Source: Niastella sp.
Lineage (GTDB): Bacteria; Bacteroidota; Bacteroidia; Chitinophagales; Chitinophagaceae
Length of the DNA: 64,000 bases
Reading direction: 5' to 3'
NCBI GenBank assembly: GCA_017744515.1
Contig: JAGIBF010000043.1
Location: 1-64,000 of the forward strand
Shown here: in pieces, positions 56,501 to 64,000 of the stretch
Position numbering within the stretch: position 1 is the stretch's first letter
How the letters are laid out: every line of letters begins with the position of its first letter
Notes under the pieces: model-generated
The model's database searches: none
The model's input: only the letters and a program-made list of their open reading frames with translations
Told to the model about the DNA's origin: nothing
Position numbers and translations under genes: made by a program

Positions 56501-57279
56501 AGGATGCCGACCAGGAAGATAGCGCCAAACCACAGGCCATAGTTGCGGGAGATATGATCGGCTGTTTGCTGCAGGTATAGAAAAAGCAGGAAGAATCCGG
56601 CTATCACCAATATGATGGACCAGATATTGTGTTGCTGCAGGTGCTCGTTGATGCGCTGCAAATAAAACAAGGTGTTGCCCCGGACGCTCTTTACAGGATA
56701 AGGCGTGGTGGACAATACGAGGTCTACCCGCTCCACCGCCCCGGCATAACCGGCAAACTCTTTGCGCAGGTTTTCGTTCTCTACAAAATACTTCCACACT
56801 ACGGGGATCAACCCCTGGATGGTAAACTGGCGGTTGCCACTTAAAGTTACCTGTGCAATGCTGTATACATATTGGCCGTTGCGGAGCCTTATCAGGCGAC
56901 TGGTATCGCGCCCCCAGGCAAAAGATACATCCGGCAGAATGTTTTGTGTATTCCAGAAAACAAGGCGTGGTGTATTGAGTGAATCGTGGAGGTGCTCGTA
57001 AATGAAAATATCGTAGCCTTTCTCGGCATCCAGCAGATTGGAAAGGTTCTTTTCGTCGTAATGGTGATCGACCAATCTGGTCAGGAGAGCTGTGTCGGCC
57101 GTGAGTTTCTGGAAATCCCGTTCTTTTTCGTGTATCCTGTTCTGGATGAGGTTGACGTAGTACCGGGCCGTGGTGGTACCGATTACATACTTATTGAGAA
57201 TGAATGCAATACCAAAAAGGCTTATGGCAGCCAGGAGGTAGATGTTCTTACTAAGCCAATTTTTCAGCAATTGCTTCAA
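53509..57279 (-). CDS. Large polytopic NtrY-like sensor histidine kinase
   Basis: 1256 residues. One helix at the N-terminus, an extracytoplasmic stretch of about 190 residues, a block of about eight helices (roughly 215-490), a second extracytoplasmic domain (about 495-730), then further helices with a third sensor region, a HAMP domain (about 970-1020) and the kinase core: VAHEIKNPLTPMKLS with His1044, N-box TNLMQNAIEAS, GTGLGLAMS near 1214-1222. The VAHEIKNPLTP form is that of NtrY/NtrB-type kinases. No response regulator is adjacent. Its ATG overlaps the MazG stop (57276-57279), so the two are translated together. Its signal is unknown. Confidence 0.88.
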   Translation of the reverse strand: MKQLLKNWLSKNIYLLAAISLFGIAFILNKYVIGTTTARYYVNLIQNRIHEKERDFQKLTADTALLTRLVDHHYDEKNLSNLLDAEKGYDIFIYEHLHDSLNTPRLVFWNTQNILPDVSFAWGRDTSRLIRLRNGQYVYSIAQVTLSGNRQFTIQGLIPVVWKYFVENENLRKEFAGYAGAVERVDLVLSTTPYPVKSVRGNTLFYLQRINEHLQQHNIWSIILVIAGFFLLFLYLQQTADHISRNYGLWFGAIFLVGILLILRFTSYFFPSILDLRQFELFDPVIYGSSLVLSSLGDLLINSLLLCWMVIFVNRRLNTSTIKRFKAPWKNWLSVAGILAALIICTFTFADILQTLVSDAKMSFNVTNFFSLVEQYSFVGFAVMATLGLSYFLLAQIFLTVVGKLVGKRNYAVYIISAFLGLLMLSFQRNTAMIELNLYALLWLLLFMWLMRQKMFAGLNYRLNVSEVLFWLFIFSFSMSAVILFENGKIEFEQRKRFAEKLASQADPSNERLLSIALAYLDNDFLEPNFSRFYNQEENARLKDSIINTGFIGYANKYDTWMFTFDRDMNPLYNTEPGSFDTLNTIFRNQSKGTNINDLRYFERSYDKFSYIFKKEVVDTNDITVGYLFVLSDPKRYKSEALVPELFKQTRERIPEYSPSYAYAIYDSLKLISHYNDYPFPTYLNKQTKNQEYSIVKKDGYEELWYRGTPDKVVVVARKNNSFIEAITLFAYLFSTFLFLLAFYRIVAFVMRSRLHKTSFRQYWELSIRSQIHSTIIMISLLLFVVIGIANIIFIINRYHRNNQDRLTRAIQIMVNEVEKKLADDSTFNESIILYEPSFNDEVEQLMRDISDIHGMDVNLYDTAGDLKVTSNPDIYYRGVLSEKMNPLAYFRLHNLRQVQTMTDEKVGKVDYLSIYAPVRDDDGNAVAYLNVPSYSAEVELTQEISYFLVTIINLNAFIFLVAGALALFITNRITSSFTLITQKLRDINLGKLNQEINWERKDEIGVLVAEYNKMVRKLDESAETLAKSEREGAWRQMARQVAHEIKNPLTPMKLSIQYLQKAIDDNSPNVKEMTASVARTLIEQIDHLSKIASDFSQFANIGNPRNEVFDLHEMLYSLTSLYEATENLDFTWEPVPHKVLLFADKTQLNRLFTNLMQNAIEASEGRERHVIRMDEALNGGEHITVSITDNGMGIPEVTQSKIFTPNFTTKSSGTGLGLAMSKSIVEQAKGDIWFVTKEGEGTTFYVKIPLLRAMN

Positions 57280-58058
57280 GTGCCGGGGTTTTGTTTTTTA
57301 ATGCTGTTCCAGATGGCGTCCATTTCGGCGAGGGACATATCGGCGAGTGATTTGCCATCCTGGTTAGCCGCCTGCTCCATGCGCGTAAAACGGCTGATAA
57401 ACTTCTTGTTGGTCCTTTCCAGGGCGTTTTCAGCATCTATCCGCAAAAACCGTGCATAATTGACCAGGGAGAACAGCAGGTCGCCGAACTCCTCCTCTAT
57501 TTCGTCCTGGCCCTTGACGGCTACCGCCTCCTGCAACTCACCCATTTCCTCCTCTACCTTTTCCCATACCTGCTCCCGGTGGTCCCACTCGAACCCTACC
57601 TGCTTTGCTTTTTCCTGCAACCGGGTAGCTTTCACTACAGCGGGCAGCGATACGGGAACGCCGCCCAGAATAGAGGTCTTTCCTTCCCTCAGCTTCAGCT
57701 TTTCCCAGTTTTGCTTCACTTCTTCCTCATCTTTCACGGTGGTGTCGCCATAAATATGGGGGTGACGGAATACGAGCTTATCTGAAATGCCGTTCAGGGC
57801 TTCTTCGAGGGTAAACTTACCTTGCTCGGTGCCGATCTTCGCATAGAAGAGCATGTGGAGCATCAGATCACCGATCTCTTCTTTGATGCCTTTCCAGTCT
57901 GTATCGGTAATGGCGTCGGCCAGCTCGTAGGTCTCTTCGATCGTCAGCGGCCTCAGTGTGTGTACTGTCTGCTTCTTGTCCCAAGGGCATTTTTCCCTGA
58001 GCTCATCCATAATGGTCACCAGGCGCAGGAATGCTGCGGCCACGTTATTCGTTTCCAT
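57276..58058 (-). CDS. mazG: Nucleoside triphosphate pyrophosphohydrolase MazG
   Basis: 260 residues, two MazG domains. The first holds the family start LVTIMDELREKCPWDKKQTVHTLRPLTIEETYELADAI and the E-x-x-E...E-x-x-D magnesium-binding pattern (EEIGDLMLHMLFYA). The second has WEKVEEEMGELQEAVAVKGQDEIEEEFGDLLFSLVNYARFL. MazG hydrolyses NTPs and lowers (p)ppGpp by removing precursors in E. coli. It ends on the start codon of the large kinase gene. The unusual partner may reflect a stress theme or simple operon packing. Confidence 0.93.
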   Translation of the reverse strand: METNNVAAAFLRLVTIMDELREKCPWDKKQTVHTLRPLTIEETYELADAITDTDWKGIKEEIGDLMLHMLFYAKIGTEQGKFTLEEALNGISDKLVFRHPHIYGDTTVKDEEEVKQNWEKLKLREGKTSILGGVPVSLPAVVKATRLQEKAKQVGFEWDHREQVWEKVEEEMGELQEAVAVKGQDEIEEEFGDLLFSLVNYARFLRIDAENALERTNKKFISRFTRMEQAANQDGKSLADMSLAEMDAIWNSIKKQNPGT

Positions 58059-58086
58059 AGCTGTTAAAGTTAGACGTCATCCGCTT

Positions 58087-59295
58087 TTACACGCGGAAGA
58101 CCGTCAAAGTAAAGAAAAATACGAACAGGAACATCAAGGTAAAGAAAGCCAGCAAGTTGAGCAGGAAGAATTTGAGCAATGTCATTGCCCTGCTCTGCAA
58201 GTAAAACTTACGCATGGCTTTATAGGCATAGTAGGCTCCTGCGAGGAAGAGCAAAGCCTCGATCCACCCGATCCAGCTCTGGTGCGTATATATACGCAAT
58301 TCCATCACCGAGAAGTAAACGAGGAAGAATATGAAAGTAAAAATATAAAGATAAATAAAGAAGATACCATGATCTACATAGTAGAACCGCTTGTGCCGGA
58401 TATACAGCAGCTTCATGAAAAGTGCATATAGTGGCAGGGAAAAGAACAGCAGATAAGGCAACATGTGAATGAACTTATCGATCAGGTCTTGTATAAATTC
58501 TTTGTCTTTGCCGCGGTAACGGTTCAGCAGTTCGATATTTCGCCGCTGTACCTTGCGTTCCCACCAACCATCGCGTTCGCCGGCCGGCAAGGCTTTTTGT
58601 GCCGAGTCGTAAGCTTCTACTGTTTTAAACTTTGTTCTTTTATCGAAAAAGCCAATGTTGATGTTCTCATCCCTATCGTCGTCTGTATCGACGTCCGTCG
58701 TATCTCCGCTATCGATCAGGTTCACTTTTTTACGCGCCGCTTTGGTACTGTCTTTCTTGTATCTCCATTCCTTCGTGACACTGTCTTTTGCCTTTTCCTG
58801 CTTCTGGTTCGAGTTTTTTATCTTGTCTTTCGCCAGGGCAAAAGAGTTAATGATCTCGAGGGAATCTTCTTTGGAGCGCGCCGTTTGCAATACTGCATTC
58901 TGCGCGTAATTGATGTAGCTAAGGGAGTCCTTGATCTTCTCTCTGGTCGTGTTCCAGTCGCCTTTGATAAGCTCTTTGGGCTTTACCAGCATGAAAAAGA
59001 TGAGGAAGAACAGCGCGGAGCTGAATACATACATCCGGATGGGATGGAGGTAACGTGCGCGGCGGCCCCTGATATACTCTGCGGGCAAAAATCCTGGCCT
59101 GGTGATCAGGTATTTGGTGGTACTAAAGAACTTGCCGTCAAAGTGGGTAATATCATAGAAAAAGTGGCTGACGAGGCCCCACACTGATTCTTTTGGCTCG
59201 ATATTTTCCTGACCACACACATGACAGTACCTTCCACTCAGTTCAGCCTCGCAATTCAGACAAATTTTCTCATGACGTTCTTTAGAATGGGACAC
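58087..59295 (-). CDS. DUF3667 membrane protein with N-terminal zinc ribbon
   Basis: 402 residues. A CLNC...CHVC zinc ribbon (residues about 13-28, LNCEAELSGRYCHVCGQ) is followed by the DUF3667 core (DITHFDGKFFSTTKYLITRPGFLPAEYIRGRRARYLHPIRMYVFSSALFF), whose helix begins at about 85. A long cytoplasmic or periplasmic charged region (about 110-255, rich in Lys, Asp and Glu) and four more helices (about 280-400) follow. The function of this family is not known. It lies 28 nt before the mazG start on the same strand and probably starts the three-gene operon with mazG and the kinase. Confidence 0.88.
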   Translation of the reverse strand: MSHSKERHEKICLNCEAELSGRYCHVCGQENIEPKESVWGLVSHFFYDITHFDGKFFSTTKYLITRPGFLPAEYIRGRRARYLHPIRMYVFSSALFFLIFFMLVKPKELIKGDWNTTREKIKDSLSYINYAQNAVLQTARSKEDSLEIINSFALAKDKIKNSNQKQEKAKDSVTKEWRYKKDSTKAARKKVNLIDSGDTTDVDTDDDRDENINIGFFDKRTKFKTVEAYDSAQKALPAGERDGWWERKVQRRNIELLNRYRGKDKEFIQDLIDKFIHMLPYLLFFSLPLYALFMKLLYIRHKRFYYVDHGIFFIYLYIFTFIFFLVYFSVMELRIYTHQSWIGWIEALLFLAGAYYAYKAMRKFYLQSRAMTLLKFFLLNLLAFFTLMFLFVFFFTLTVFRV

Positions 59296-59394
59296 GGGGC
59301 GTAATTTTGGCTAAAAATAAGGAAAGACAGTATTTTATAGAAAAATTTGGATATCCTCTATATGGAAAACAGGCATTTATTCGTTAGCACCACC

Positions 59395-60228
59395 ATGAGA
59401 ACCGTTATTTTAATCTTTTTTATATGTTGCATCGGCCTGGCAGGTCAAAGTCAGCACTATTACAATGACCTCGTGGCAACGGGAGAGCAGATAAAGAAGC
59501 GCGCGATATGGCAGCAGCAGCAGGTAAAATCTGTACGCTTTAATAGTTATGACGGCAATAATCAGCCTATCGATGGCTTCAAATGTGAACAAAATGTAAA
59601 GAATAATTTTACCGAGATCGTTACAGAGACCACTACTTCTCTCTCCGGCACATCTGTAAATACGGCTATTTTCAATACCGCCGGCCAACTCATTAAAACG
59701 ACCGATACGGCCGATGGCAACAAAACAGAGATCACCTATGCCTACGACGCCAATAACCGCATCACCAATATTATCAGTTTGTCATTTTCTCCGGGCAACT
59801 ATGTAAACAAGGAGCAACATCTGTGGTTTTATGATGCCAATGGCAAACCGGTACGCATGCAGAAGATCAAGAACAATGCAGACACGACGTATATCACTTT
59901 CGTGGCCGACGATAATGGTAATCCCGGTGAAGAGAAAAGTGTGCGTAAAGGACAAACACTGCCTACTGTATACTACTATTACGACGACAAGAACCGCCTG
60001 ACAGATATTGTGCGGTATAACAATCGCGCCAAACGTTTACTGCCTGATTATATCTTCGAATACGACGACCGCAGCCGCATCGCCTCCATGCTGGTGACTA
60101 CCGAAGGTACCGGCGACTACCAGAAATGGCATTACAGCTATGACGCCAGGGGGCTAAAGGTGCAGGATATGTGTTTCTCCAAAACCAAAGTGCTGATTGG
60201 CAAGGTGGAGTATAAGTATCAATTTTAA
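59395..60228 (+). CDS. Secreted YD-repeat-like protein
   Basis: 277 residues from ATG 59395 (MRTVILIFFICCIGLAGQSQ), giving a clean signal peptide; ATG 59362 is an alternative. The body has repeated units of the YD/RHS type: TYAYDANNRITNIISL, WFYDANGKPVRMQK, YYYDDKNRLTDIVRY, FEYDDRSRIASMLV and YSYDARGLKVQDM. Such repeats form beta-shell proteins. The length is far below that of RHS toxins, and there is no toxin domain at the end. It converges on the LytTR gene with a gap of 12 nt. Confidence 0.75.
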   Translation: MRTVILIFFICCIGLAGQSQHYYNDLVATGEQIKKRAIWQQQQVKSVRFNSYDGNNQPIDGFKCEQNVKNNFTEIVTETTTSLSGTSVNTAIFNTAGQLIKTTDTADGNKTEITYAYDANNRITNIISLSFSPGNYVNKEQHLWFYDANGKPVRMQKIKNNADTTYITFVADDNGNPGEEKSVRKGQTLPTVYYYYDDKNRLTDIVRYNNRAKRLLPDYIFEYDDRSRIASMLVTTEGTGDYQKWHYSYDARGLKVQDMCFSKTKVLIGKVEYKYQF

Positions 60229-60240
60229 GCTTTCGTGCTT

Positions 60241-60630
60241 TCATCGCTGCATCCACGCTACGAGTTCCGGCGCTTTCATTTTGCTTACAATGATCCGCTC
60301 CGGCGTTTCCATGGATAGTTTTACGACCAGCCTGCGGTTGAAAAAATGCTCGGCCATCACTATCACATCACGGTTGATGAGAAACTGCCGGCTGGCGCGA
60401 AAAAACAGGTAAGGGTTTACCTGCGGCTCCAACTCATCCAGTACTTGACTGATCAGGTAACGACGACCGTCTTTGGCATATACCTTCACAAGGCCACCGG
60501 CAGAATGAATGAATGCAATATCGCTGATCTTCACTGGAATGATCTTTTCATTAATAAACACCAGTAAGGTGTTTCTGAAAACCGGTTGTTTCATCTGTTC
60601 ATTTTTTATGTATGTTCCCGGCCGGCTCAT
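60241..60630 (-). CDS. LytTR DNA-binding-domain regulator without a receiver
   Basis: 129 residues from ATG 60630; ATG 60594 (MKQPVFRNTLLVF) is also possible and a TTG at 60639 is unlikely. The full protein is essentially one LytTR domain: NTLLVFINEKIIPVKISDIAFIHSAGGLVKVYAKDGRRYLISQVLDELEPQ, then FFRASRQFLINRDVIVMAEHFFNRRLVVKL. It has no receiver or sensor domain, so regulation is by abundance or by a partner protein. It is divergent from a TonB receptor with a 205-bp shared region and probably controls it or itself. Confidence 0.88.
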   Translation of the reverse strand: MSRPGTYIKNEQMKQPVFRNTLLVFINEKIIPVKISDIAFIHSAGGLVKVYAKDGRRYLISQVLDELEPQVNPYLFFRASRQFLINRDVIVMAEHFFNRRLVVKLSMETPERIIVSKMKAPELVAWMQR

Positions 60631-60835
60631 ACTCCTCAACCGGCTTCAGCAGCTACACTCAAATGTACCGGTACGCTCTTGGTAAAAGGGGCTTGCAATA
60701 CCGGAAGCTGAAAAAATAAGCGCCGAAGCTGACAGGCAACCTGTCTTTTCATCTTCAATTTTGTCCTTTCCATCCGGATCGCACCCTCCTGCCCCATTAC
60801 TGCCTGATATTTTTGGCGCACCAATCAACGAACGT

Positions 60836-63220
60836 ATGATGAAGTTTACCTGTTTACTTTTCTTTTGCATGGCATCCTTATGTGTGCAGGGACAGCAACG
60901 CCTCCTCAGCGGGCGCATTACCGATGCGGCTACCGGTGAACCCCTGCCTGCAGTAACGGTATCGGTAGCGGGCAGCCGCCTAAGCGCCAGCAGTAATGTG
61001 GACGGCTATTTCGTGCTTACAGGGACATTGCAGGACTCACTGATGCTCCTCTTTACCTGTATTGGCTACCAGCCGTTTGAATTTCCCGTACGGCGCGGCG
61101 GGCCTTATCAGCAACTCGATATCCGGCTGACAGCCCAGGGCCGTGAACTGGATGCTGTAGTAGTAAAAAACGTTTCTCCCGAACGCTTTAAGCTGAATGA
61201 ACAAACCGGCATGATCAGAATGAACCCGAAAATGATCGCCACATTGCCATCCCTCGGCGAAAAAGATATCTTCCGCGCCTTCCAATTGATGCCGGGTGTA
61301 AGTGCCGGCAACGAACAATCAGCCGGATTGTATGTACGGGGCGGTACGCCCGACCAGAACCTCGTACTGTTTGACGGCTTTACGGTGTACAACGTAGACC
61401 ACCTCTTCGGATTTTTCAGCGCCTTCAATGCAAATGCAATAAAAGACGTGCAGTTATTCAAAGGAGGATTTGATGCCCGCTATGGCGGACGCCTCTCGGC
61501 GCTGATGGACATTACCGGCAAGGAGGGCAACAAACAGGTTTTCAACGCAGGACTGGACCTTGGATTCCTGAGCATGAACGCTTTTGCAGAAACGCCGCTG
61601 GGCAACAAGATGAGCGCGCTCGTGGCTTACCGCCGCAGTTTTGAAACCTCTTTTTACGATAAGCTGAAAGATCAGGCAACCATCGATAACCAACGCGATA
61701 CACGGTTGGGAGGAATCGGAGAGCGCTTTCGCGGAGAATCGGACCTCAAAAGTTATTTCGACGACCTGAATGTGAAGCTTACTTATCATACGAACAGCGG
61801 AGACGTTTTCAGCTGGAGTTTGTATAGCGGAAAGGATCATATGGACAATAGCACGCAGGCTGGTGGCGGCTCACGCCGGAGCAACCGGCTTTCTTCTTTT
61901 TTTGCGCAAACCACCGACGTAGCCAGCTGGGGCAATACGGGCACCAGCCTGAAATGGAGCAAACAATGGAGTGCTATCTTATACAGCAATACCCTCATCG
62001 GTTATTCGAATTATTTCAGTGAGCGCACCAACACGCTGCGCAGCACCATCACTGATTCTGCCGGCGCCAAACGCCAGTTGCAGAGCGGCGCCATTGAAGA
62101 CAATCAATTGTATGATTATTCCGCCCGCACCGACTGGACATGGACGGTCTCTCCTGCTCAACTGTTGAGCTTTGGCCTGCAATACAACTTCCAGGACATC
62201 AGCTATGATTATGCCCGCAATGATACGTTAAGGCTGATCGATCGCCAATCGAAGGGGCACACAACTGCCTTGTATCTCGAAGACGCCATTGGATTGATAG
62301 ACCACCGGCTGCACCTGGTGCCGGGTGTGCGGCTCACAGCTTTCTCTCCTACCGGGAAATCGTATATCGAGCCACGACTGCGCGGTGATTACCAGCTTAC
62401 CGGACACGTAAAGCTGAAGGGAAGTGCGGGGCAATATTACCAGTTTGCCAAACGGGTTATCCGGGAAGACCTGCTGAACGGGAGCAGGGACTTCTGGCTG
62501 CTGGCCGACGACCAACGTATTCCCGTAAGTGTAAGCCGGCAATATTCCGCAGGCATCAGTTGGGAAAACAAGCAATTCCTCGTTGACGCAGAAGCCTATG
62601 TAAAGAATATGGACGGATTATCCGAATACACCCTGCGCTTTCAGCCTATGGGTGGAGGCGCCGATTATGCCGATTTCTTTTATGAAGGCACCGGAACAGC
62701 CAGGGGCATCGACTTCCTGCTGCAAAAGAAAAAAGGCCGTTACAATGGCTGGATAAGCTATACGCTGGCTGAGGTGACCAACGACTTTGACGTGTATGGC
62801 CCGGATGCATTTCATGCTTCCAACGACATACGCCATGAATTCAAAATGGTGCATAATTACCGGCTCGGCCGCTTCGACTTTTCGCTTTCCTGGATGTATA
62901 TGACCGGCAAACCTTATACGGCGCCAACAGGAGGTTACCAGATCACGCTGCTGGACGGTACGAAGCAAGCCTATTTGAATGTTTCGGCCAAGAATGCATT
63001 GCGGCTGCCCGACTATCACCGGTTAGACGCTGCCGCTACCTTCAACTTTGGCCGCCCCGGCAAGTTCAACGGCGCCATCGGATTATCGTTCTTCAACCTG
63101 TATAATCAAACCAATACCTGGTATAAAAAATTCGACATCATCGAAAATGAGATAGTGGAAACGGATGTGAACTATCTCGGTTTCACACCCAATCTATCGA
63201 TAAGCATAAAACTGAAATAA
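60836..63220 (+). CDS. TonB-dependent receptor paired with a DUF4249 lipoprotein
   Basis: 794 residues from ATG 60836 (MMKFTCLLFFCMASLCVQGQ); an upstream frame adds 25 unusual residues. Carboxypeptidase-regulatory-like domain (about 22-100, GRITDAATGEPLPAVTVSV), plug domain (about 125-225, LPSLGEKDIFRAFQLMPGVSAGNEQSAGLYVRGGTPDQNLVLFDGFTVYN), and a barrel ending NLSISIKLK. The layout matches receptors that are regularly followed by DUF4249 lipoproteins in Bacteroidota, and the next gene is one (5-nt gap). The substrate is not known. The divergent LytTR gene is the likely regulator. Confidence 0.9.
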   Translation: MMKFTCLLFFCMASLCVQGQQRLLSGRITDAATGEPLPAVTVSVAGSRLSASSNVDGYFVLTGTLQDSLMLLFTCIGYQPFEFPVRRGGPYQQLDIRLTAQGRELDAVVVKNVSPERFKLNEQTGMIRMNPKMIATLPSLGEKDIFRAFQLMPGVSAGNEQSAGLYVRGGTPDQNLVLFDGFTVYNVDHLFGFFSAFNANAIKDVQLFKGGFDARYGGRLSALMDITGKEGNKQVFNAGLDLGFLSMNAFAETPLGNKMSALVAYRRSFETSFYDKLKDQATIDNQRDTRLGGIGERFRGESDLKSYFDDLNVKLTYHTNSGDVFSWSLYSGKDHMDNSTQAGGGSRRSNRLSSFFAQTTDVASWGNTGTSLKWSKQWSAILYSNTLIGYSNYFSERTNTLRSTITDSAGAKRQLQSGAIEDNQLYDYSARTDWTWTVSPAQLLSFGLQYNFQDISYDYARNDTLRLIDRQSKGHTTALYLEDAIGLIDHRLHLVPGVRLTAFSPTGKSYIEPRLRGDYQLTGHVKLKGSAGQYYQFAKRVIREDLLNGSRDFWLLADDQRIPVSVSRQYSAGISWENKQFLVDAEAYVKNMDGLSEYTLRFQPMGGGADYADFFYEGTGTARGIDFLLQKKKGRYNGWISYTLAEVTNDFDVYGPDAFHASNDIRHEFKMVHNYRLGRFDFSLSWMYMTGKPYTAPTGGYQITLLDGTKQAYLNVSAKNALRLPDYHRLDAAATFNFGRPGKFNGAIGLSFFNLYNQTNTWYKKFDIIENEIVETDVNYLGFTPNLSISIKLK

Positions 63221-63225
63221 GCGTT

Positions 63226-64000
63226 ATGACAAAGCAGTATTCTTATCCAATTCTTTTCCTGCTGTCGCTAATGATCACCTGCCTTTTTTCGTGCACGAAG
63301 GAAAAAGCATCAGTACCCGCCCCATTACCGGTGGTAGAGGGTTACCTGTCGCCCGGTAAGCCCGCTTCGATTACCATTAACCAGGAAATTCAATATGGCA
63401 ATACGGATACAATTATTCCCATTACAGGGCTATGGGCGGAGATCGCTCATGGAGCACAACGTTACGTATTGACAGAAACCCGGCCGGGATATTATGAATC
63501 TTCACTATTGCCTGTTATTGCAGGTGATACTTATAAGTTATCGTTCGACTACAACGGACAGGAAGTATCAGCCACCACTACGATTCCTTTATCACCCGGC
63601 ACCGTTACCGCTTCGGGCCCCGAACTGGTGGTGCCGCAGATAGGACCTGGCATGCAGCTACCTGCTCCTATTGAATATACCTGGGAAAATCCGGAGCAGT
63701 ACTACCACCTGATGGTGGTAAAGAATATGGAACCCAATCCGCAGGTCATCACATTCAATATAGGTGGTAACATCATTGAAAAACCGGCGCCCATGTTCCG
63801 GGTGCCGCCACTTCGCGGCGACCAGCAACAGCTGTCGCTGGGACGTTTTTCTTACTATGGCCGCCATGCCATTATACTGTACCGCATCCAGCCGGAATAT
63901 GCCGCATTGTATGAAGACAACAGTAATAACTCCACCAACCTCGTAACGCCACCCACTAATATCACCAACGGGCTGGGCATCTTTACAGGCGTACACGCGG
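63226..64000 (+). CDS. DUF4249 lipoprotein (3' end outside window)
   Basis: The open frame from ATG 63226 runs without a stop to the window edge, giving at least 258 residues. It has a lipobox LFSCT (about Cys23). The pattern VVEGYLSPGKPASITINQEIQYGNTD, then ITGLWAEIAHGAQRYVLTETRPGYYES, is the DUF4249 family. The proteins are surface or periplasmic lipoproteins that work with the TonB receptor encoded just before. Its C-terminal part and any later genes are not visible. Confidence 0.85.
   Translation, partial: MTKQYSYPILFLLSLMITCLFSCTKEKASVPAPLPVVEGYLSPGKPASITINQEIQYGNTDTIIPITGLWAEIAHGAQRYVLTETRPGYYESSLLPVIAGDTYKLSFDYNGQEVSATTTIPLSPGTVTASGPELVVPQIGPGMQLPAPIEYTWENPEQYYHLMVVKNMEPNPQVITFNIGGNIIEKPAPMFRVPPLRGDQQQLSLGRFSYYGRHAIILYRIQPEYAALYEDNSNNSTNLVTPPTNITNGLGIFTGVHA

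Overview
The window is chromosomal DNA from a member of the Bacteroidota, most likely the Chitinophagaceae. Supporting signs are TonB receptors with an N-terminal carboxypeptidase-regulatory-like domain, a DUF4249 lipoprotein, a type IX secretion C-terminal sorting domain, several LytTR regulators, weak or absent Shine-Dalgarno sequences, and promoters of the TTTG...TAnnTTTG type. I see no rRNA, tRNA, CRISPR array, prophage or insertion sequence. About 60 genes are supported. The intergenic gaps are short but hold several families of short dispersed repeats.

Layout. 0-9 kb: a LytS/LytTR two-component pair, a PagL-like outer-membrane enzyme, a small membrane peptide, a DUF2147 protein, and a TolC / adaptor / FtsX permease / ATPase export operon ending in an outer-membrane protein. 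9-15 kb: a membrane-bound LytTR regulator, a haem-binding cytochrome P460-type protein beside a P460-like paralogue without a haem motif, then a sulfur-transport island (TauE/SafE, Crp/Fnr regulator, two YeeE/YedE-type half-proteins, DUF202). 15-21 kb: a TolC/RND/adaptor efflux operon, followed by a 700-bp stretch without genes. 21.9-26 kb: an OmpR-type two-component system whose kinase gene leads into a TonB-type outer-membrane protein. 26-29 kb: an ArsR-like repressor with a very clear operator, plus SRPBCC, DoxX, YdeI-like and DUF4256 genes. 29-34 kb: porin plus DASS anion transporter, and a T9SS-sorted secreted protein. 34-40 kb: DUF4382 lipoprotein, CopA-type copper ATPase with a small HMA chaperone, Kup potassium transporter, DUF1328 protein.

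40-48 kb is the most interesting section. A TonB receptor is divergent from an MbnP-MbnH pair (a copper-linked MbnP-family protein and its dihaem peroxidase-like partner). A cobalamin riboswitch follows directly and leads into two surface lipoproteins, a BtuG-like beta-propeller and a PKD-type protein, with no BtuB receptor gene in that operon. 47.7-53.4 kb: an AsmA-like protein, two related split-barrel proteins, and a stress-type run (DUF892 ferritin-like protein, low-affinity iron permease, topoisomerase IB). 53.5-59.3 kb: a 1256-residue polytopic NtrY-like kinase translationally coupled to MazG, then a DUF3667 membrane protein. 59.4-64 kb: a YD-repeat-like secreted protein, a LytTR regulator, and a divergent TonB receptor / DUF4249 pair cut by the window edge.

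The best new leads are: two CRP-like palindromes at matching distances from tauE and yeeE, flanking a Crp/Fnr gene whose product carries a close cysteine pair; the MbnPH / TonB / cobalamin-riboswitch neighbourhood; the nested inverted repeats inside the riboswitch leader; and the 17-bp perfect operator laid over a canonical Bacteroidota promoter at 26.2 kb. All functions are read from sequence only.
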